NCBI RefSeq assembly: GCF_032854445.1
Contig: NC_088302.1
Coordinates: 30,783,979-30,847,978, forward strand
DNA: 64,000 nucleotides
Direction: 5' to 3'
Origin: Liolophura sinensis
Taxonomy: Eukaryota > Mollusca > Polyplacophora > Chitonida > Chitonidae
Shown: positions 44,182 to 62,179 of the stretch, piece after piece
Numbering within the stretch: the first letter of the stretch is position 1
Layout: each line of letters starts with the position of its first letter
The notes under the pieces: generated by a model
What the model was told of the DNA's origin: nothing
Seen by the model: only the letters and a program-made list of their open reading frames with translations
The model's database searches: none
Position numbers and translations under genes: made by a program

Positions 44182-44626
44182 ATCATTTCAAATGGATGGG
44201 CTTCTAGTGTTAAACGTTTTTTTTGGAAATGGTTCTTGCGATTATCGACTTGGAACGCCATTAACGGACTAGGAATGGTATGCGAATGTCGGACATGAAA
44301 CTTATATTCTGACGTGGAAAAAAAAAAAGCAATCATGAGGCAAACATTATGATAGTATTTCGTTTTGTCAAAGGTTTCGAACACTTGGCAACTGGTTGAT
44401 GTACGCGCACAATATGAAGAAATGGCAACCAGCAGGTAGTAAAATATATGTATCCGCCAACCAACTAGATCAAATGTCACTTTATAACTTACGTAAATAC
44501 GCTAATGTTAATTCATGAAATGCTATAGTTAATTTGATCCTAGCGTATCACGGCATCCTGTACGCAAATGCAACAAGTATCAGCCAGTTCAATGGAGATC
44601 TCGTTATTAACCGAAGACATTGTTAT

Positions 44627-44712
44627 TTCCTCCCACAATAATGCTGGTCGCCGTCGTATAAGCGAAAAAAGCTTGGGTATTGCGTAAAACACCAATCAAA
44701 TAAATAAATAAG
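44627..44712 (+). mobile_element. SINE type A, 3' fragment (unit 1)
   Basis: CCTCCCACAATAATGCTGGT to AAACACCAATCAAATAAATA. The corresponding fragment in unit 2 is at 55318-55400, so insertion predates the duplication. Confidence 0.8.
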
Positions 44713-46149
44713 ATATTGTGAAGAAAAAGATATACCTGTAGAACGTCGCCATTGGCAATTTATTAATGTGCAGGTCACACATTCCTTTTTATCTGAGATA
44801 TAGTATGGAGTAATATTTTTGGCGTCAAGGAACATACAGGTCAAATACACATAGAGACATACAAAAATTGTGCCACATTGCAGTGAGAGTACCTCATACT
44901 AACTCTTGTCTCATAGTCCTTTTAAACCACAAATGTGTTTAAACTAAAAAAAAAAAAAAAACAATCAGTGTTCATCAGTGCCTATCTGCACGTATTACGT
45001 ACTATTTCACGTTTACGAAACGTCGGGTTTGATGAAACGGAACAGAAACAAAAAGCTTGGGAAAGTTTGAGACAGGGTATATAACTCGTTTATCACCCCA
45101 AGATCCACTTACCGACATAAAGAACAGACTTGCACAGTGTCACGGACCGAGACGGCGACCAAGTGCTTCTCCAGAGTGTATACATGTGTAATGTTTCGTG
45201 TATTTAGTAATTACATTAATTATTTGATTGGTGTTTGTATAACACCGTGTTCTTGTGAAAGAGAAGGCAATCCTTTTCCGTGAGTTATACAGAAACACAG
45301 CTCAGACAGGATGGTAAGAAATCAAAATCAAAATTTAAAATTGTAAAGTAAATAGTTTCTAATTAATTTCTGTGTCTGTTTAGCTTGATCGTGTGATAAT
45401 CTAGTCAAAGTATAACGACTATCGAAGTTTATGCATTCTCATCCATCACGAGCAGTAATGGCAGCTATTCGAAGTAAGGTAAAGGAACACTCTTTAAATT
45501 TAAAAGAAATCTCCATTTTTACCATGGTTTACCAATAGTAAGTAGGATTTTTCAGATATTCATAGTTTTGCAGTGATGTCATAGCTGCTCTGAGCCAATC
45601 TTTAGCACAGTCTTGGATCACGTGACTGGAGTACTGGAAGTGAAAACAAAGTGAATTTAACCCAGGTGACATAGGCAGTGAAGTAGACACTGGCGTAAAA
45701 ATGAATAGTATAGCTTATAGGCCTATGTGAGAAATTCTCTCTGGAAAAGTAATCAGAACGTATCTTACCTTTAGATATGATAGTTTCAGCGTCATGTGAT
45801 ATTTTAAACTCAGAAACCTTGCTCCTCACGAGGATCTTGGATGCTGAAAACTATGAATACAGTGGTTACAATAGACCTAGAAGAACTGCAAACACGCGAA
45901 AACAACTGTGGATGGGAATGTGACAACCATAACACTTGACATAAATAGCTATTGCATGATAACACAAGGTGCATGTCCTACATAGTGCACAGCTTAATTT
46001 ATCCCAACGTTAATTATCATATTATCGTGTACGCCTCGTTCCTAATATAAGACCCCTCAACGCACAGTCATTTTCCCACCACCACCCACACAAAAATCAT
46101 TTTCAAAATTTTTCTTAATAATAATTGCACTGCATGTTCAAGGGGCATG

Positions 46150-46229
46150 AACTCGTGCATGTGTATTTGATCATTGTTAAATACTCATAGTCTTGAAAGT
46201 CTCCCTTCTGTTTCTCGCGGATTTAAAAG
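46150..46229 (+). other. Possible 5' UTR exon of GH27 copy 2
   Basis: A donor-like GTGAGCAA at 46230 is preceded by TCTCGCGGAT and is conserved at the matching place in copy 3 (56881). The acceptor CACAG just before the ATG needs such a partner. The exon start is unknown. Confidence 0.3.
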
Positions 46230-46708
46230 GTGAGCAATACAATATCATTTTTTTGAAATGTTGTTCTTTTTCTTAATGTAATGACTGATGCATAATGTAA
46301 GGAACACAATGCCATCCTGATTACGAAAGATTTGATGCTTTTGGATACAGTCGTAGCATTAACATCGCGTCGATATATTTAATTCTGGTCATCCAAACGG
46401 GATGACATTCACATTGTATGACAAATGGAATAGAATGAAAAAAGATTCCCTTTGTTGATATTGTTTTTAACGTCAACGGAGGTATTATGATGATCCGGAG
46501 CAAAAACGAGATTTAAGTCCTTTTTGAGTTAGGATCTAATTGACAGAATAGCAAAGATGGTTCCTAATTGCTACAGATCAGAGGTTTTAGAAATTATTGC
46601 AAGCGAGACACTCCATTCAGAAATCCGGTTTACGTACTTGGTTATGTTAAATCTTCGGCGATTGATTGTAAAAGTCAGTCATCAATTAATTTCCTTTGTC
46701 ACAGGACA

Positions 46709-51605
<4,897 letters not shown>

Positions 51606-52621
51606 AGCTGAACCTCCTTGTTTGCCAAGACTGGTGTCTATTGCTCCAAATATACTATTTCCCTATTTGGAGGAATCGTATCCTATTTCCACGTACAAGT
51701 ATAGTTAGTTAATCAGTTCATTGGGTCGATCACATTTTGCTTTCAGGGCTATATTTGCTAACTTTCGTAATAATAATAGCCCTGATTCGTTACGATCGAT
51801 TCCAGTTTATTGAAACATAACCCAAATATATAGTTTAATGCAAAGTTAGTTCTTTTGAGGTGAATTATCCAGTATAAGCTCTTGTAACACGACCCAAATT
51901 TATAGAGGTGAGTGTAGAGTTAATTGAAATGGGCGAAGTTGGTTATTTCCAGTGGCTTGGTTTACGTGCTCGATTGCTTAGTTTGCTCTCTTGGGGTTTA
52001 AACGTCGCCCATCAACATAATTGTTTTGTTTATAAACCCCTCAGGCGTTCTGGTTTCTTCAACATAGAATTCAATTCAATTCAATAGAATTCAACAAGCG
52101 GAAAAATACGAGGATGTCGTTTGACAACAATCAAATATATAAATTAAATGAAGTACCTGGCCCATTCCTTTACGCGGAACTCCAGGCCTCTCAACTATAT
52201 ACTTAGATATAACCTGACTGGGGTCTCCCGCTAATGCCAGCTACCTGCTATGTTCAACATGACTACTGCTGGATAAAATTGTTACCAATTTTATTTCCGA
52301 AATTTCCCAATATAACTCAATCTGAAGAGAAAGTTTCCTGTAACAACGGCATGTGAACCAAAAAAACGCGCCTCCATTAAACTTTTCAGGTCAGGCATGT
52401 TTTAGGGACGGCAAAACAAATATAACCATCAAAATGAGCGTCATCATTGTAGGGTTATTCAGGACATTTGGTTTCACTGTTTTACGCGACGCAAATAACT
52501 ACGTTTTGTGGGACAGGCGAATACGATGACAATATTCGCTTTTGACGTTCTCGTTTGTACTTGAATCAATTCGAAACCATAACCATGAAGTTGCTCTATT
52601 GAAAGGTGTCACTGAAGCGAT

Positions 52622-52815
52622 TAAATTTACTTATTTCATTGGTATTTTACGCTGTACTCTAGAATATTTTACTTACACGACGGCTGACAGACCTTGCCAC
52701 GTACGGTCGGGGAGGAAGCCAGCATAAGCTGGCCTTTAACTCAGCGATAGCACTGTTCAGGGGGTCCTGAGTCATTGCGCCGCGCTGGCGCTCTAAGCCC
52801 CTCGGCTCGGCCCTC
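52622..52815 (-). mobile_element. SINE type A, shared by both units (unit 1 copy)
   Basis: Reverse tail TTATTTCATTGGTATTTTAC, a deletion inside the central block, then the head region to GCTCTAAGCCCCTCGGC. The unit 2 counterpart (63252-63360) keeps the central block but lacks the head: complementary deletions. Confidence 0.8.
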
Positions 52816-53444
52816 CCGTAAGGTGATAATAAGTGTGACTAGTTTATGGTCATGTTGCACAACATCGGACATTTAACAAACAAGAGCTATCGATGAATCC
52901 TGCAAAAAGCTTTTTTTTTTCTTCACAGCAGGCGATAGGCCCCTTGCCAATTTATTTATTTATTTATTTACTCCGTACTCAAAAATACCTTACCAATTTA
53001 CTTCTTACTTGACAATGTTTCAACAGCCCGAGACAACTGAGAGATAAAATGCTGTAGTTTATTTTCCATGTTAGCAATATTCACAGTGAATATGACAGAC
53101 GGCCACAGCTGTAGCGGACATTTGATCCTCTCCAGATCAAAGGTTATTGCACACAAGTACATGTATGTTCATAACCCTAAGCTCATATGAGATCATATGA
53201 CAGAACTTAACAAAAAAGAGAGAGAAAAAGAACAGAATACAGACAGATATCATACTTGTTATAAAATAATGTAATAAAAAATACCAGATGCAACTAAACA
53301 TGTCATTGATATATCATTAAAACAGATACCTTAGATATCAGTATAGTGGGATATTTCCACAAAGATGGTAACAGGGTAATCAACAGAACATGGGCTTGGA
53401 TACAAAAAGACAATTCAGGACACATGGACTATGCCATTAATACC

Positions 53445-53583
53445 ACAGGTTGCTTGCACTTGCGGCCATGTTGGGTCTCTAACAAAAGAATTTCATGTCC
53501 TCTCAATGAGTGTGCCTTTCACTGTGTGCACCGAACCATTGAATTGTGGAGATCCAACATGGCTGCAGGTGTAAGTCACCTGT
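53445..53583. repeat. Foldback element, 139 bp, ~35-bp arms (unit 1)
   Basis: ACAGGTTGCTTGCACTTGCG and following bases pair, with a few mismatches, with GAGATCCAACATGGCTGCAG...ACCTGT. The unit 2 copy is at 63838-63976 with the same length. Confidence 0.8.
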
Positions 53584-53789
53584 AGGCAAAGGGAGAGAGA
53601 GAAGCCCTTTCCCCATCTTAACCATACAAATGAAGACATATACGTGCATTTACTAAGCAATGAGAACCCCTAGTTTTCTGTAACGTCAGCTTCCCTTCAC
53701 TGGTACCTAAAATGAACAAAGTGATAAGCTTAAACATAAGTGAGAATCCAAAATATAATGAAATAAACAGGAATGAGTGAACTCGTCTC

Positions 53790-53983
53790 CAGATATCTGC
53801 TTAGATATACCCGGACACATTCCAGTGGTGGATTCGTTACTGGCAAATCCGAATGTACCATCAACTGAACAAACTGAAGATGACAAAGATCATTCACACA
53901 GTTATTCTTCAAGCAACGGCAAACTTTATCATCTTGGTAGACGCACTAGCTATTCTTCTTGGAAAACCACAACACCCATGTAA
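53790..53983 (+). other. Possible orphan terminal coding exon
   Basis: After CTCCAG there is an open frame encoding ICLDIPGHIPVVDSLLANPN, then VPSTEQTEDDKDHSHSYSSS and NGKLYHLGRRTSYSSWKTTT, ending P-M and TAA. The hydrophilic, Ser/Thr-rich composition looks like the cytoplasmic tail of some protein. I do not recognise the family and no partner exons are visible. It lies between the two GH27 units and may be a fragment of a neighbouring gene carried by the duplication, or a chance frame. Confidence 0.25.
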
Positions 53984-53999
53984 AAATAAGTAATCTGTA

Positions 54000-55019
54000 T
54001 GGTGTCAAAAGACTAATGGCACAATGTTATCAGAATTCTACGACAGCTGAAAAACCCTAACTAGGGGTCATACAAATTAGTCTGTAATCTAGAACATGCA
54101 TGTACAGAAGGGGAAAGAAGAAAGATAAAAAAATTAATATGAAAATATGTACAAAGTGATGTTTGATGAGTAATTTCTACAGTTCTGAGACGTGTGAAAA
54201 ATATAGTCTGACTGTTAGTATACTACAGTATATACACCTGTCCAATTGTCACGCCACCCTTAAGAAGCTCCAGCACAGTACCAATGTACATTAGTACTCT
54301 TTCAGCCTCTCAATACTAGACACACCAATAGAGGCGTTAATCAACGTTTAGGCCAGTCAGCCTTTTGGCGACTCAACAGGTGAATGTCGTGCTAAAGTAA
54401 TAAAGAAAATAATAATGCTAGTAGTCAAAATGTATAGCCTTCTTTCTCCAAAAAAGCCTGTCGGAAAATCTCCAATGTACATACAAGTTAATTGTGAAGG
54501 ACAGTTTGGAAGATTTGACAAACATTTTATAAAGCCAAAATATTATCAGTTTCCAAATCACAGTATTGGTGGGATGGGATTGGGTCAAACTTGTGCATGT
54601 TACATTCACACACACTGGAATTTAGATGACTTACGGACAACCCAAAACAGAAATTTCATAACAGAAGGTTTGGCTGCCATATTGGAGAAGGGCTGATATA
54701 CTATGCCAGAAGTTAATATTCCTCCAGAATAGACATACCGTTGTTCTTTTGAGGTGATGACATCTCATGTTGCCACAGACAAGGGGAAAGAAGGTCAGTT
54801 AATCACAGTTAATTATACATGTACATGTAAGATACAGTACTGATCTACATTTAACTCCATGTACCTAAATCCTCAATAAATTCGACCAACATACAACTTT
54901 AGATGCAGTTTGAGAACATAATTCGTAAGATTTTGCAGACTAAAATGCTTTGTTTAGATAAATGTTGAACTCCGCATAAAAATTTCACACAAATTATACA
55001 ACAGTCTGTTCTGGATGGA
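54000..55019. other. Sequence between GH27 units, no recognised gene
   Basis: One 93-residue frame at 54415-54696 has no recognisable family or splice signals. Nothing else stands out. Confidence 0.45.
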
Positions 55020-56799
55020 CTTCTGACGTGGAAAAAGCATTTGGCAGGCAAACATTATTAGTATTCCGTTGTGTCAATAGATTTCGCACAATTGGTTTCT
55101 GGTACTCTTTGTTGTTGTACCCAATACGAAGAAATGGCAACCAACAACCAGTAAAATGCATATATCCGTCTGCCAGTTAGATCAAATGTCACTTTATTAC
55201 TTACGTAGATCAGGTAGTGCTGATTCTTGGAATGTTATAGTTAATTTGATCATAACGTATCATGCCATTCCGTACGCAAATGAAAGCAATGGAGATCTTG
55301 TTATTAACCGGTTGCAGCTGTTGGCGTCGTATGAGTGAAATATTCTTGAGTACGACGTAAAACACCAATCTAGTAAAAAAAAATTAATAAATAAGTAAAT
55401 AAGATATTGTTAAGAAAAAGATGTAGTATGGACTATATCTCAAGATTTTATCAATATTTTTGGCGTCAAGGGATCCAAAATCAAAAGATCACGTATGTCA
55501 AAATACACATGGAGATATACAAAACACTGCCACATCGTAGTGAGAGTACCTCACCCAACCCCTTGTTCACAAAATGTGTTAAACCACAGTCGCGTTTAAG
55601 CTCCACAAATAAACGATCAGTGTTTGTTAGTACCTATCTGCTCGTAATAATATTTCACGTTTACGAAACGTCGGGTTTGATGAAACGAAAAGAAACCAAA
55701 AGCTGGTGTATTAGCATAAAAGTTTGAGACAGGTATGTAACTCACGAGCATTCCAACTTAAACCTTGGCGTTCACCACCACATGATCCAAATATAGATAT
55801 AAAGAACAGATTTGCGCAGTGTCACGGACTGAGATGGTGGCCGAGTGCTTCTTGGCCACCAGTGTATACATGTGTTTTGGTTTGATGTATTTATATACAG
55901 TACTTATTCTATTGGTGTTTATATAATGTTGTGTTCTTGTGAAAGAGAAAGCTTCCGTGAGCTATACCGAAAGACAGCTTAGGCAGCATGGTAAGAAATC
56001 CAAATCAAATTATAAACTTATAGTATCTAATTTATTTCTTTCATATATTTAGCTTGATCACGTTATTATATTGTTAAAGTATAACGGCTTGTCTTTGCAT
56101 GCCCATCCATCACTAGCAGGCATGGCGGAAATTCGAAATAAGGTAACCGAACACTCTTTAACTGTTTAAGGAAGCTCCATTTATACCATGGTTTACCAAT
56201 AGTAAATAGGATTGAAATTTTCAGCTATTTATACTTTTGCATGTCATAACTGCTCTAAGCCAATCATTAGCACACTCTTTGGTCACGTGACTAGAGTGAA
56301 AACACAGTGAATTTAGCCCAGGTGAGACAGGCATTGAAGAAGATTTTAGCATGCAAATGAATAATAAGAAATTGTTTCTGGAAAAGTAATCAGAATGTAC
56401 GTAGCCTTCAGTTATGATACTTTCAATGCCCTGTGGTATTTTAAACTTTAGGAATCGGCAAAAATGAGCATTTAGCCCTTTTAGCCCCATGTTATTTATC
56501 ACCTCCTGCTCCTTGTCAGAAACTCTAGTGCTCAAAACTAAGAATACCGTGGTAGACCTGGAAGAATTGCTAGCACACGAAAACAAGTGTTGATAGGATT
56601 ATGGCAAATATCACAGTCTACATGAATAGCTAACACCCTGCTTTCTTCCTTTGCTGCCTTTTTGTTTTTACGATGACAAACAGTGATGTGAATATCATGC
56701 CTCAGTGTTATCTTACCAGATATTAAAACAGAAGAGCTAAAGGTCATTGGGCGATCGATAATTCAGGATATCACTGGGCCACTCTGGTGACCTCTGAAC

Positions 56800-56880
56800 G
56801 ATCTCGTGCATGTGTATTTGGTCATCCCCAAATACTAATAGTCTTAAAAGTCTTCTTGCTGAATCTCGCGGATCGAATAG
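56800..56880 (+). other. Possible 5' UTR exon of GH27 copy 3
   Basis: Counterpart of the copy 2 candidate, with TCTCGCGGAT followed by the donor GTGAGCAA at 56881. Its conservation is expected anyway given the recent duplication, so support is weak. Confidence 0.3.
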
Positions 56881-57255
56881 GTGAGCAACGCAATTTCACT
56901 ATTAATTGGTTTAATACTGGGGGGTGGGGGGGGGGGGGTGGCGTGTAACTTTTGCTTGCTTCTTGAAAGTGTAAGGCGCACGAGGTTCGTATTGTCTGTT
57001 GACAATCATGGCTTTATCTTGATCCACATGTATTGTACAGGCATGCCTCTTTATCCTTATTAGATTTTAGTATGTATGAACACCTCAAAATATCATCACC
57101 TTATTGATTCACAACTATTGCACAATATAAGGGACACAGTGCTATCCTGGTTACGAAAGATTGAATGCTTTTGGATCCAGTTGTTGAGTTGTGCTAAACC
57201 TTGAGCGATTGATTGTAAAGCCAGTCACCGAAGAATTTCCTTTTGTCACAGGACA

Positions 57256-60200
57256 ATGTTGTTGTTGGCGTCTCTCTGTGTTGCATCTCTGGTCAGTGTT
57301 CAAGCCCTGGACAACGGTCTGGCCCTTACCCCGCCCATGGGATGGTTAAACTGGGAAAGGTTCCGTTGCAATATAGACTGTGAGAACTTCCCTAATGACT
57401 GTATCAGGTGAGTCCTGCACACCACTGGCCACATTGGGATGGTTAGACTGGGAAAGGTTCTGCTGCAATGTAGGCTGTGAGAACTTCCCTAATGACTGTT
57501 TTAGGTTCGAACTAGATTCCTACCACAGGCGCCACAGGTGAACAGTAGTCCTTTGCCAAAACCAGACAGAGCAAAGACGAAGGATCTGTGCGTCGAAACA
57601 AACATCCTACTATTCGTCCAAAATGAGCGTTCCAGCTTAATTCCCGAAACGACGTTTAGCATAAACCACTAAAGAACTAAGAAAGTATATAAAGTACGAA
57701 ATTAGGACAGTGGGAAGTGCCGAGCTAAAGGTGTAGAGCTGCTGTCAGCGAACAATGTTGAAAGCCGGATGATTGTGCAGACAACTGAAGTAGTCAGTAA
57801 ACCTCTATATCTATAAACGAGCTTCTTCGCCGAAATATCATTTGGTAAAATCTGTATATGGCTATAGCCCACTGCAGGTTAGAAGGGCACGTGTGTAGGA
57901 TTTGCCATAGGTGCGCCTGGGATTATAGTGCGCAGGTTTCATGCAGATCCAAGATTATGGTTGGTTACCCATGTTACCTGATAGGTACTGCATCAGTAAG
58001 ACATATCCGATATTGGTTTCCATTACGCCATTATTGTTTCTTGTGCTTCTGTCATAGGATATGCTTTACTCGGTGTCTTGTGTACAATATAGCGAATATC
58101 GCTTAGCAATATTACGGGTACAATGTCCAAACTACCCTTCGGTTCTCTTCTAAAAATTCGTCGTATCATAGGACCTTAAAATTAAAACTTCAGTTTTGAT
58201 TTACTTTTCGCAATCGTCTTTTATAAAGAAAGTCATGTCCAGAGAAGAATTATTCATGAAGATATAATATTCCATGACAATTGTGGCTAAGACATTACAA
58301 ATTATTTTTTCTTTTAACCAAACTCTGAACAGAAAAGCACACAAACAGCATCCTAAGACAACTGCCAAGGCTGCATATAAAACTCCACGTTTTATTCACC
58401 TTTGTAATCTGTATTTTTACCAAAAATCTGCCTAGAGAAGAGTTATTCATGCAGATGGCTGACATCATAGCTTCTGAGGGTTACAAGGATGCAGGATACG
58501 AGTACGTGAACATCGACGACTGCTGGCTCGCCGAAGAGAGGGATGCTAACGGCAGGTTACAGCCTGACCCCGACCGCTTCCCCAGCGGAATCCCTGCTCT
58601 AGCCAAATACGTAAGAGTGCATAGTGTTATATATGTTATAGCTCTTTGATGAAGAGTTGAAATACTGATAGTTAGCTGCCTGTTCGGAACTTGGCCAAAT
58701 GTGTTTGTAATATCAATTGTTTCCGAATCTGACGAAAATCATTATGAAATCACTGAATGAAAGTTAGAGACGATACCAGGAAGTTGAAATTGTCAACAGT
58801 GTTTTAATAGCATCGAAACCAATCAATGACATACTTTTTACATGAAATCTGTTAAGATCTATATATAGACAAAATCCTTATAGAAGGTCCTATTTAATAA
58901 TCCATTATATACTCGCTTTACCATGGTAATTATGCAGAATTTGGTGTTATGTTCAAGGAGGCTTTATTTTCCTTTATGCTGCCTAATTTGTGTATTGAAA
59001 CTGATGCCTTGGCTTGTAACATTTTGGGTGAAATATGTTTTTATTTATCATCCTGGCAATATAGTTTGTTTTTTCTTCTGTGTATATATATGTAGTGATT
59101 AATGGCGCAAGATCTTGGATCACAATTGCATTCATTCCAATAGACACAAGTTTTACTCACGGATTTCATTTGCCCTTACTTATGTTTGTTGACAGATCCA
59201 CGGAAAGGGTTTGAAGATAGGGATATATCAGGACTTTGGGGTCAAGACCTGCGGTGGCTACCCGGGCAGCGAGTTCTATATGCCAGTGGACGCTCAGACA
59301 TTCGCAGACTGGCAGATCGACTACGTCAAATTTGACGGATGTAATTCGGACGTCAGGGATTTTGACGAAGGTAAACCAGAAAAGCTTTGTCCGGCTGTAT
59401 GTATGTGCGTACGTCAGGATTTGATATAGAACGAGGATGCACCGATTTTTAAACAAATGTGTCTTAGATAACAACATATGTCCGTTGGGTGCGTGCAATG
59501 TGCCTTCTTGTTGCAATGCGGATTTCCATCGCTCTTTTATCTAGTGCTGCTTCACTAAGATGACTTACCGAAGGCAAGTAAGCAGCCCCGACAGAGCCAT
59601 TATACTGATAGGGCTCAACCCATCGCTGCACTTCCCCATACCGCTGAACGCCAAAGCGAGAAAGCTACAACTTCTTTCAAGGTCTTAGGTGTGACCCAGC
59701 CCAGGATTAACTCTGGATCTACCCACCCTGTAGTGGATGTTCTACCAAACTGGGGCATCGGGGCCGGTGCCGATGAAAAGAAGGAAGGATCTTTATTGGG
59801 TGCGGATGAAGAGGATTAATCCAAACCATGCATGGTTTCCATGGTTAGGGGGGACATAGCCCGGAGAATGCAAATTCTTTTGTTTCAGTATATTTGCATT
59901 TGCCAACCAGTCGTGAGGAATGTGGGAAAGGCAGACTAGTTATGTTCATTTTTTTTTTTTTTGGCCGGGAGGGGTTGGGGTGCAGAATGCTGCCGTAATT
60001 CTGTTTTGTTCTTGGCAGTTTTGGTTATAAATTGTGAGAGTCCCCCGCTGAAACGATGTAATACTGAATGTCTAAATTAAGACTCTCCGGATGCATCCAT
60101 CTATAAAAATGGCATCGCTTAAACGCGGAAATAATTTGAGTATGGCTAGTAGTAATCAAGTACATGTAAATAAATAAATGTATATTCACCGCAGTAGATC

Positions 60201-62179
60201 ACAGTTCTACTGAGTTAAAAAAAAAACAAAAATAAAAACAAAAAACAAAAAAACAGCCAGAATGTATAAGAAAGAAAATACAGCAGACGATAGAATTTTC
60301 AGCGTTACTGGTGAAACTTTGACGGTGTTATAACTGTGTAATACATACAGGTCTGTAAACTGTTATCATCTATAGGCTACACAGTGATGAGTCGCTTCCT
60401 AAACTTGACCGGAAGACCGATGGTGTTTTCATGTGAATGGCCAGACTACCAGACCAGACAGGGTATTGAGGTAAGGACGTGGGCCAGGGGACGGGGTATC
60501 ATATACGACTGCAATTTATGTTAACTCCATGTGAAGACGGAACAACTATTGTCCACTAATGACAACGGGATTTTTAGCCATAATGAGAAGTTCGGAAGAG
60601 ATATATCTGACAGTGCAATTTAAATTTATCTGATTGATTTATTTGATTCGTGTTTTACGTCATACTCAAGAATATTTCACTTATACGACAGCGGCCAGCA
60701 TTATGGTAGGTGGAAACTGTGCAGAGCCCTGGGGAAACCCACGACCATCCGCAGGTTCACTGCAATTTAAAAGTCATATATATATAGGGCTATATCTGTA
60801 CTTTTAACCGGTTTGCCCAAGACACCAAGAAATTTTCTTTAGAAAATGCTGTGTAATGGTAAGTGTTTAAGTAAAGGTATAGAGTATCCCAATTTAATCG
60901 ACGTCTGGTTTGATAGTGAAATGTGTTGCAATACATACATATATGTCCTTTTCACTGTCAGCCAAACTACACTGCCATCCGAAGCGCCTGCAATCTGTGG
61001 CGTAACCATGACGACATACAGGACTCCTGGCAGAGCCTTCTGGGTATTATCAACTTTTACGGAGAAGATACTTACAATTTTAGCAGTTATGCCGGACCAG
61101 GAGGATGGAATGATCCTGATATGGTAAAAATTGAACATATATTCTGTCGTAGTTTTGTGCGTCTTCCTTTATTACAGAGACAGTGTCCATTCAGTCCAGC
61201 TTTTTTGGCAAATTGTGTTAATGCTTGTAAGCGAAAATAAACATTGTAATATAATGCAACACATAATCTTTCGACGTGATTGTCACAGGTTTTATCTTAT
61301 CACGACATAAGATAACAAATGACCTATATGTAGCTATATATTTCAAGTGTTCAATAATTCTGTGACGGATAAGCCATTATATACTTTATATACTGTGACA
61401 GACAAGCCATTATCGCTATATTTGCATGCCCATGTGTACCTTTATGAGTACTCTATCTTACACTTGGCCACCAGGTAATTGTGGGTGACTTTGGCCTGAG
61501 CTATGATCAGCAGCGCGTGCAGATGGCCATGTGGGCCATCATGGCCTCTCCCATGCTCATGTCTGTGGATCTACGTCACATCCGGCCCGAATCCAAAGCT
61601 CTGCTACAGAACAGAAACGTTCTGAGCATCAACCAGGATCCGATGGGCATTCAAGGAAAACGGATCATGGAGATCACTCCCAATCAACCACCCAGGGTAT
61701 AACACAAACACAATTTACCTATAATGATATATGTAATAACTCTGTCATGGATTCACCCTGTATACAAATATAATTTTCCGTTTATTTATTGTTATTGGTG
61801 TCAAACGCTGCACTCATGATTTTTTCTCAACTTATACGAAAGGAGTTGGGTTTATATTTACAAACATGCAATGCTACAGATTAAAACACACAGTTGAGTT
61901 ATAACGTCATTTTCATTCCAGGGTGATCCTGTCCAAATTTGGACGCGTCCGATTTCGCCGAAAGGAACCTTCGCCGTTGCCTTCCTAAACCCATCTGAGG
62001 GTGGGATGCCATCGACTTTATCGGTGGTCGTGGATGACTTGGGTTTGACGAACGGAAGCGGTTACAACGTGACAGAGACCTTTGATGGTGTCAGTATGGG
62101 AACTGTCAAACCAGGACAGAATATTACTATCTCTGTTAATCCGGAAGGAGTGTATCTTTTTACAGCCACTCCGTTATAA
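57256..62179 (+). CDS. GH27 alpha-galactosidase-like, copy 3
   Basis: Seven exons: 57256-57407, 58436-58610, 59196-59370, 60376-60470, 60962-61123, 61475-61696, 61922-62179. They predict 412 residues with the same signal peptide, KFDGC nucleophile (Asp156), WRNHDD acid/base (Asp217) and C-E-W-P-D-Y loop as copy 2. Replacements noticed relative to copy 2: MGWLDW to MGWLNW, CNVD to CNID, GYRD to GYKD, CWPAEE to CWLAEE, KTCDG to KTCGG, YMSV to YMPV, and in exon 7 A-D to G-D, E-R-G to E-G-G and T-V-S to T-L-S. The changes found in exons 5 and 6 are synonymous. No frame breaks were found. Confidence 0.95.
57431..57505. repeat. Duplicate of the GH27 exon 1 end (unit 2)
   Basis: One copy of the exon 1 3' part follows exon 1 of copy 3 and remains open (L-G-W-L-D-W-E-R-F, then C-E-N-F-P-N-D-C). 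It has no acceptor or signal peptide and its donor is GTTCGA, so it is not taken as an exon. Confidence 0.8.
59478..59770 (-). mobile_element. SINE type B, present only in unit 2
   Basis: Reverse copy: body CGCTCTTTTATCTAGTGCTG, CTTACCGAAGGCAAGTAAGC, and a head near CCAGGATTAACTCTGGATCT. It lacks the AGTG tail. It interrupts sequence that is continuous at about 49015-49035 in unit 1. Confidence 0.85.
60626..60757 (-). mobile_element. SINE type A in GH27 copy 3 intron 4
   Basis: Reverse tail and central block to CCCACGACCATCCGCAGGTT; head missing. Flanked by TGCAATTTAAA on both sides. Only the last ~22 bases survive at the matching place in copy 2 (50178-50200). Confidence 0.87.

Noticed and set aside
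43844-44480. Frames spanning the N run
   Set aside because: Artefacts of translating undetermined bases.
45450-45480. Upstream ATG before GTAAAG, similar in both GH27 units
   Set aside because: Spliced to the known acceptor it would be out of frame with the enzyme; at best a UTR exon.
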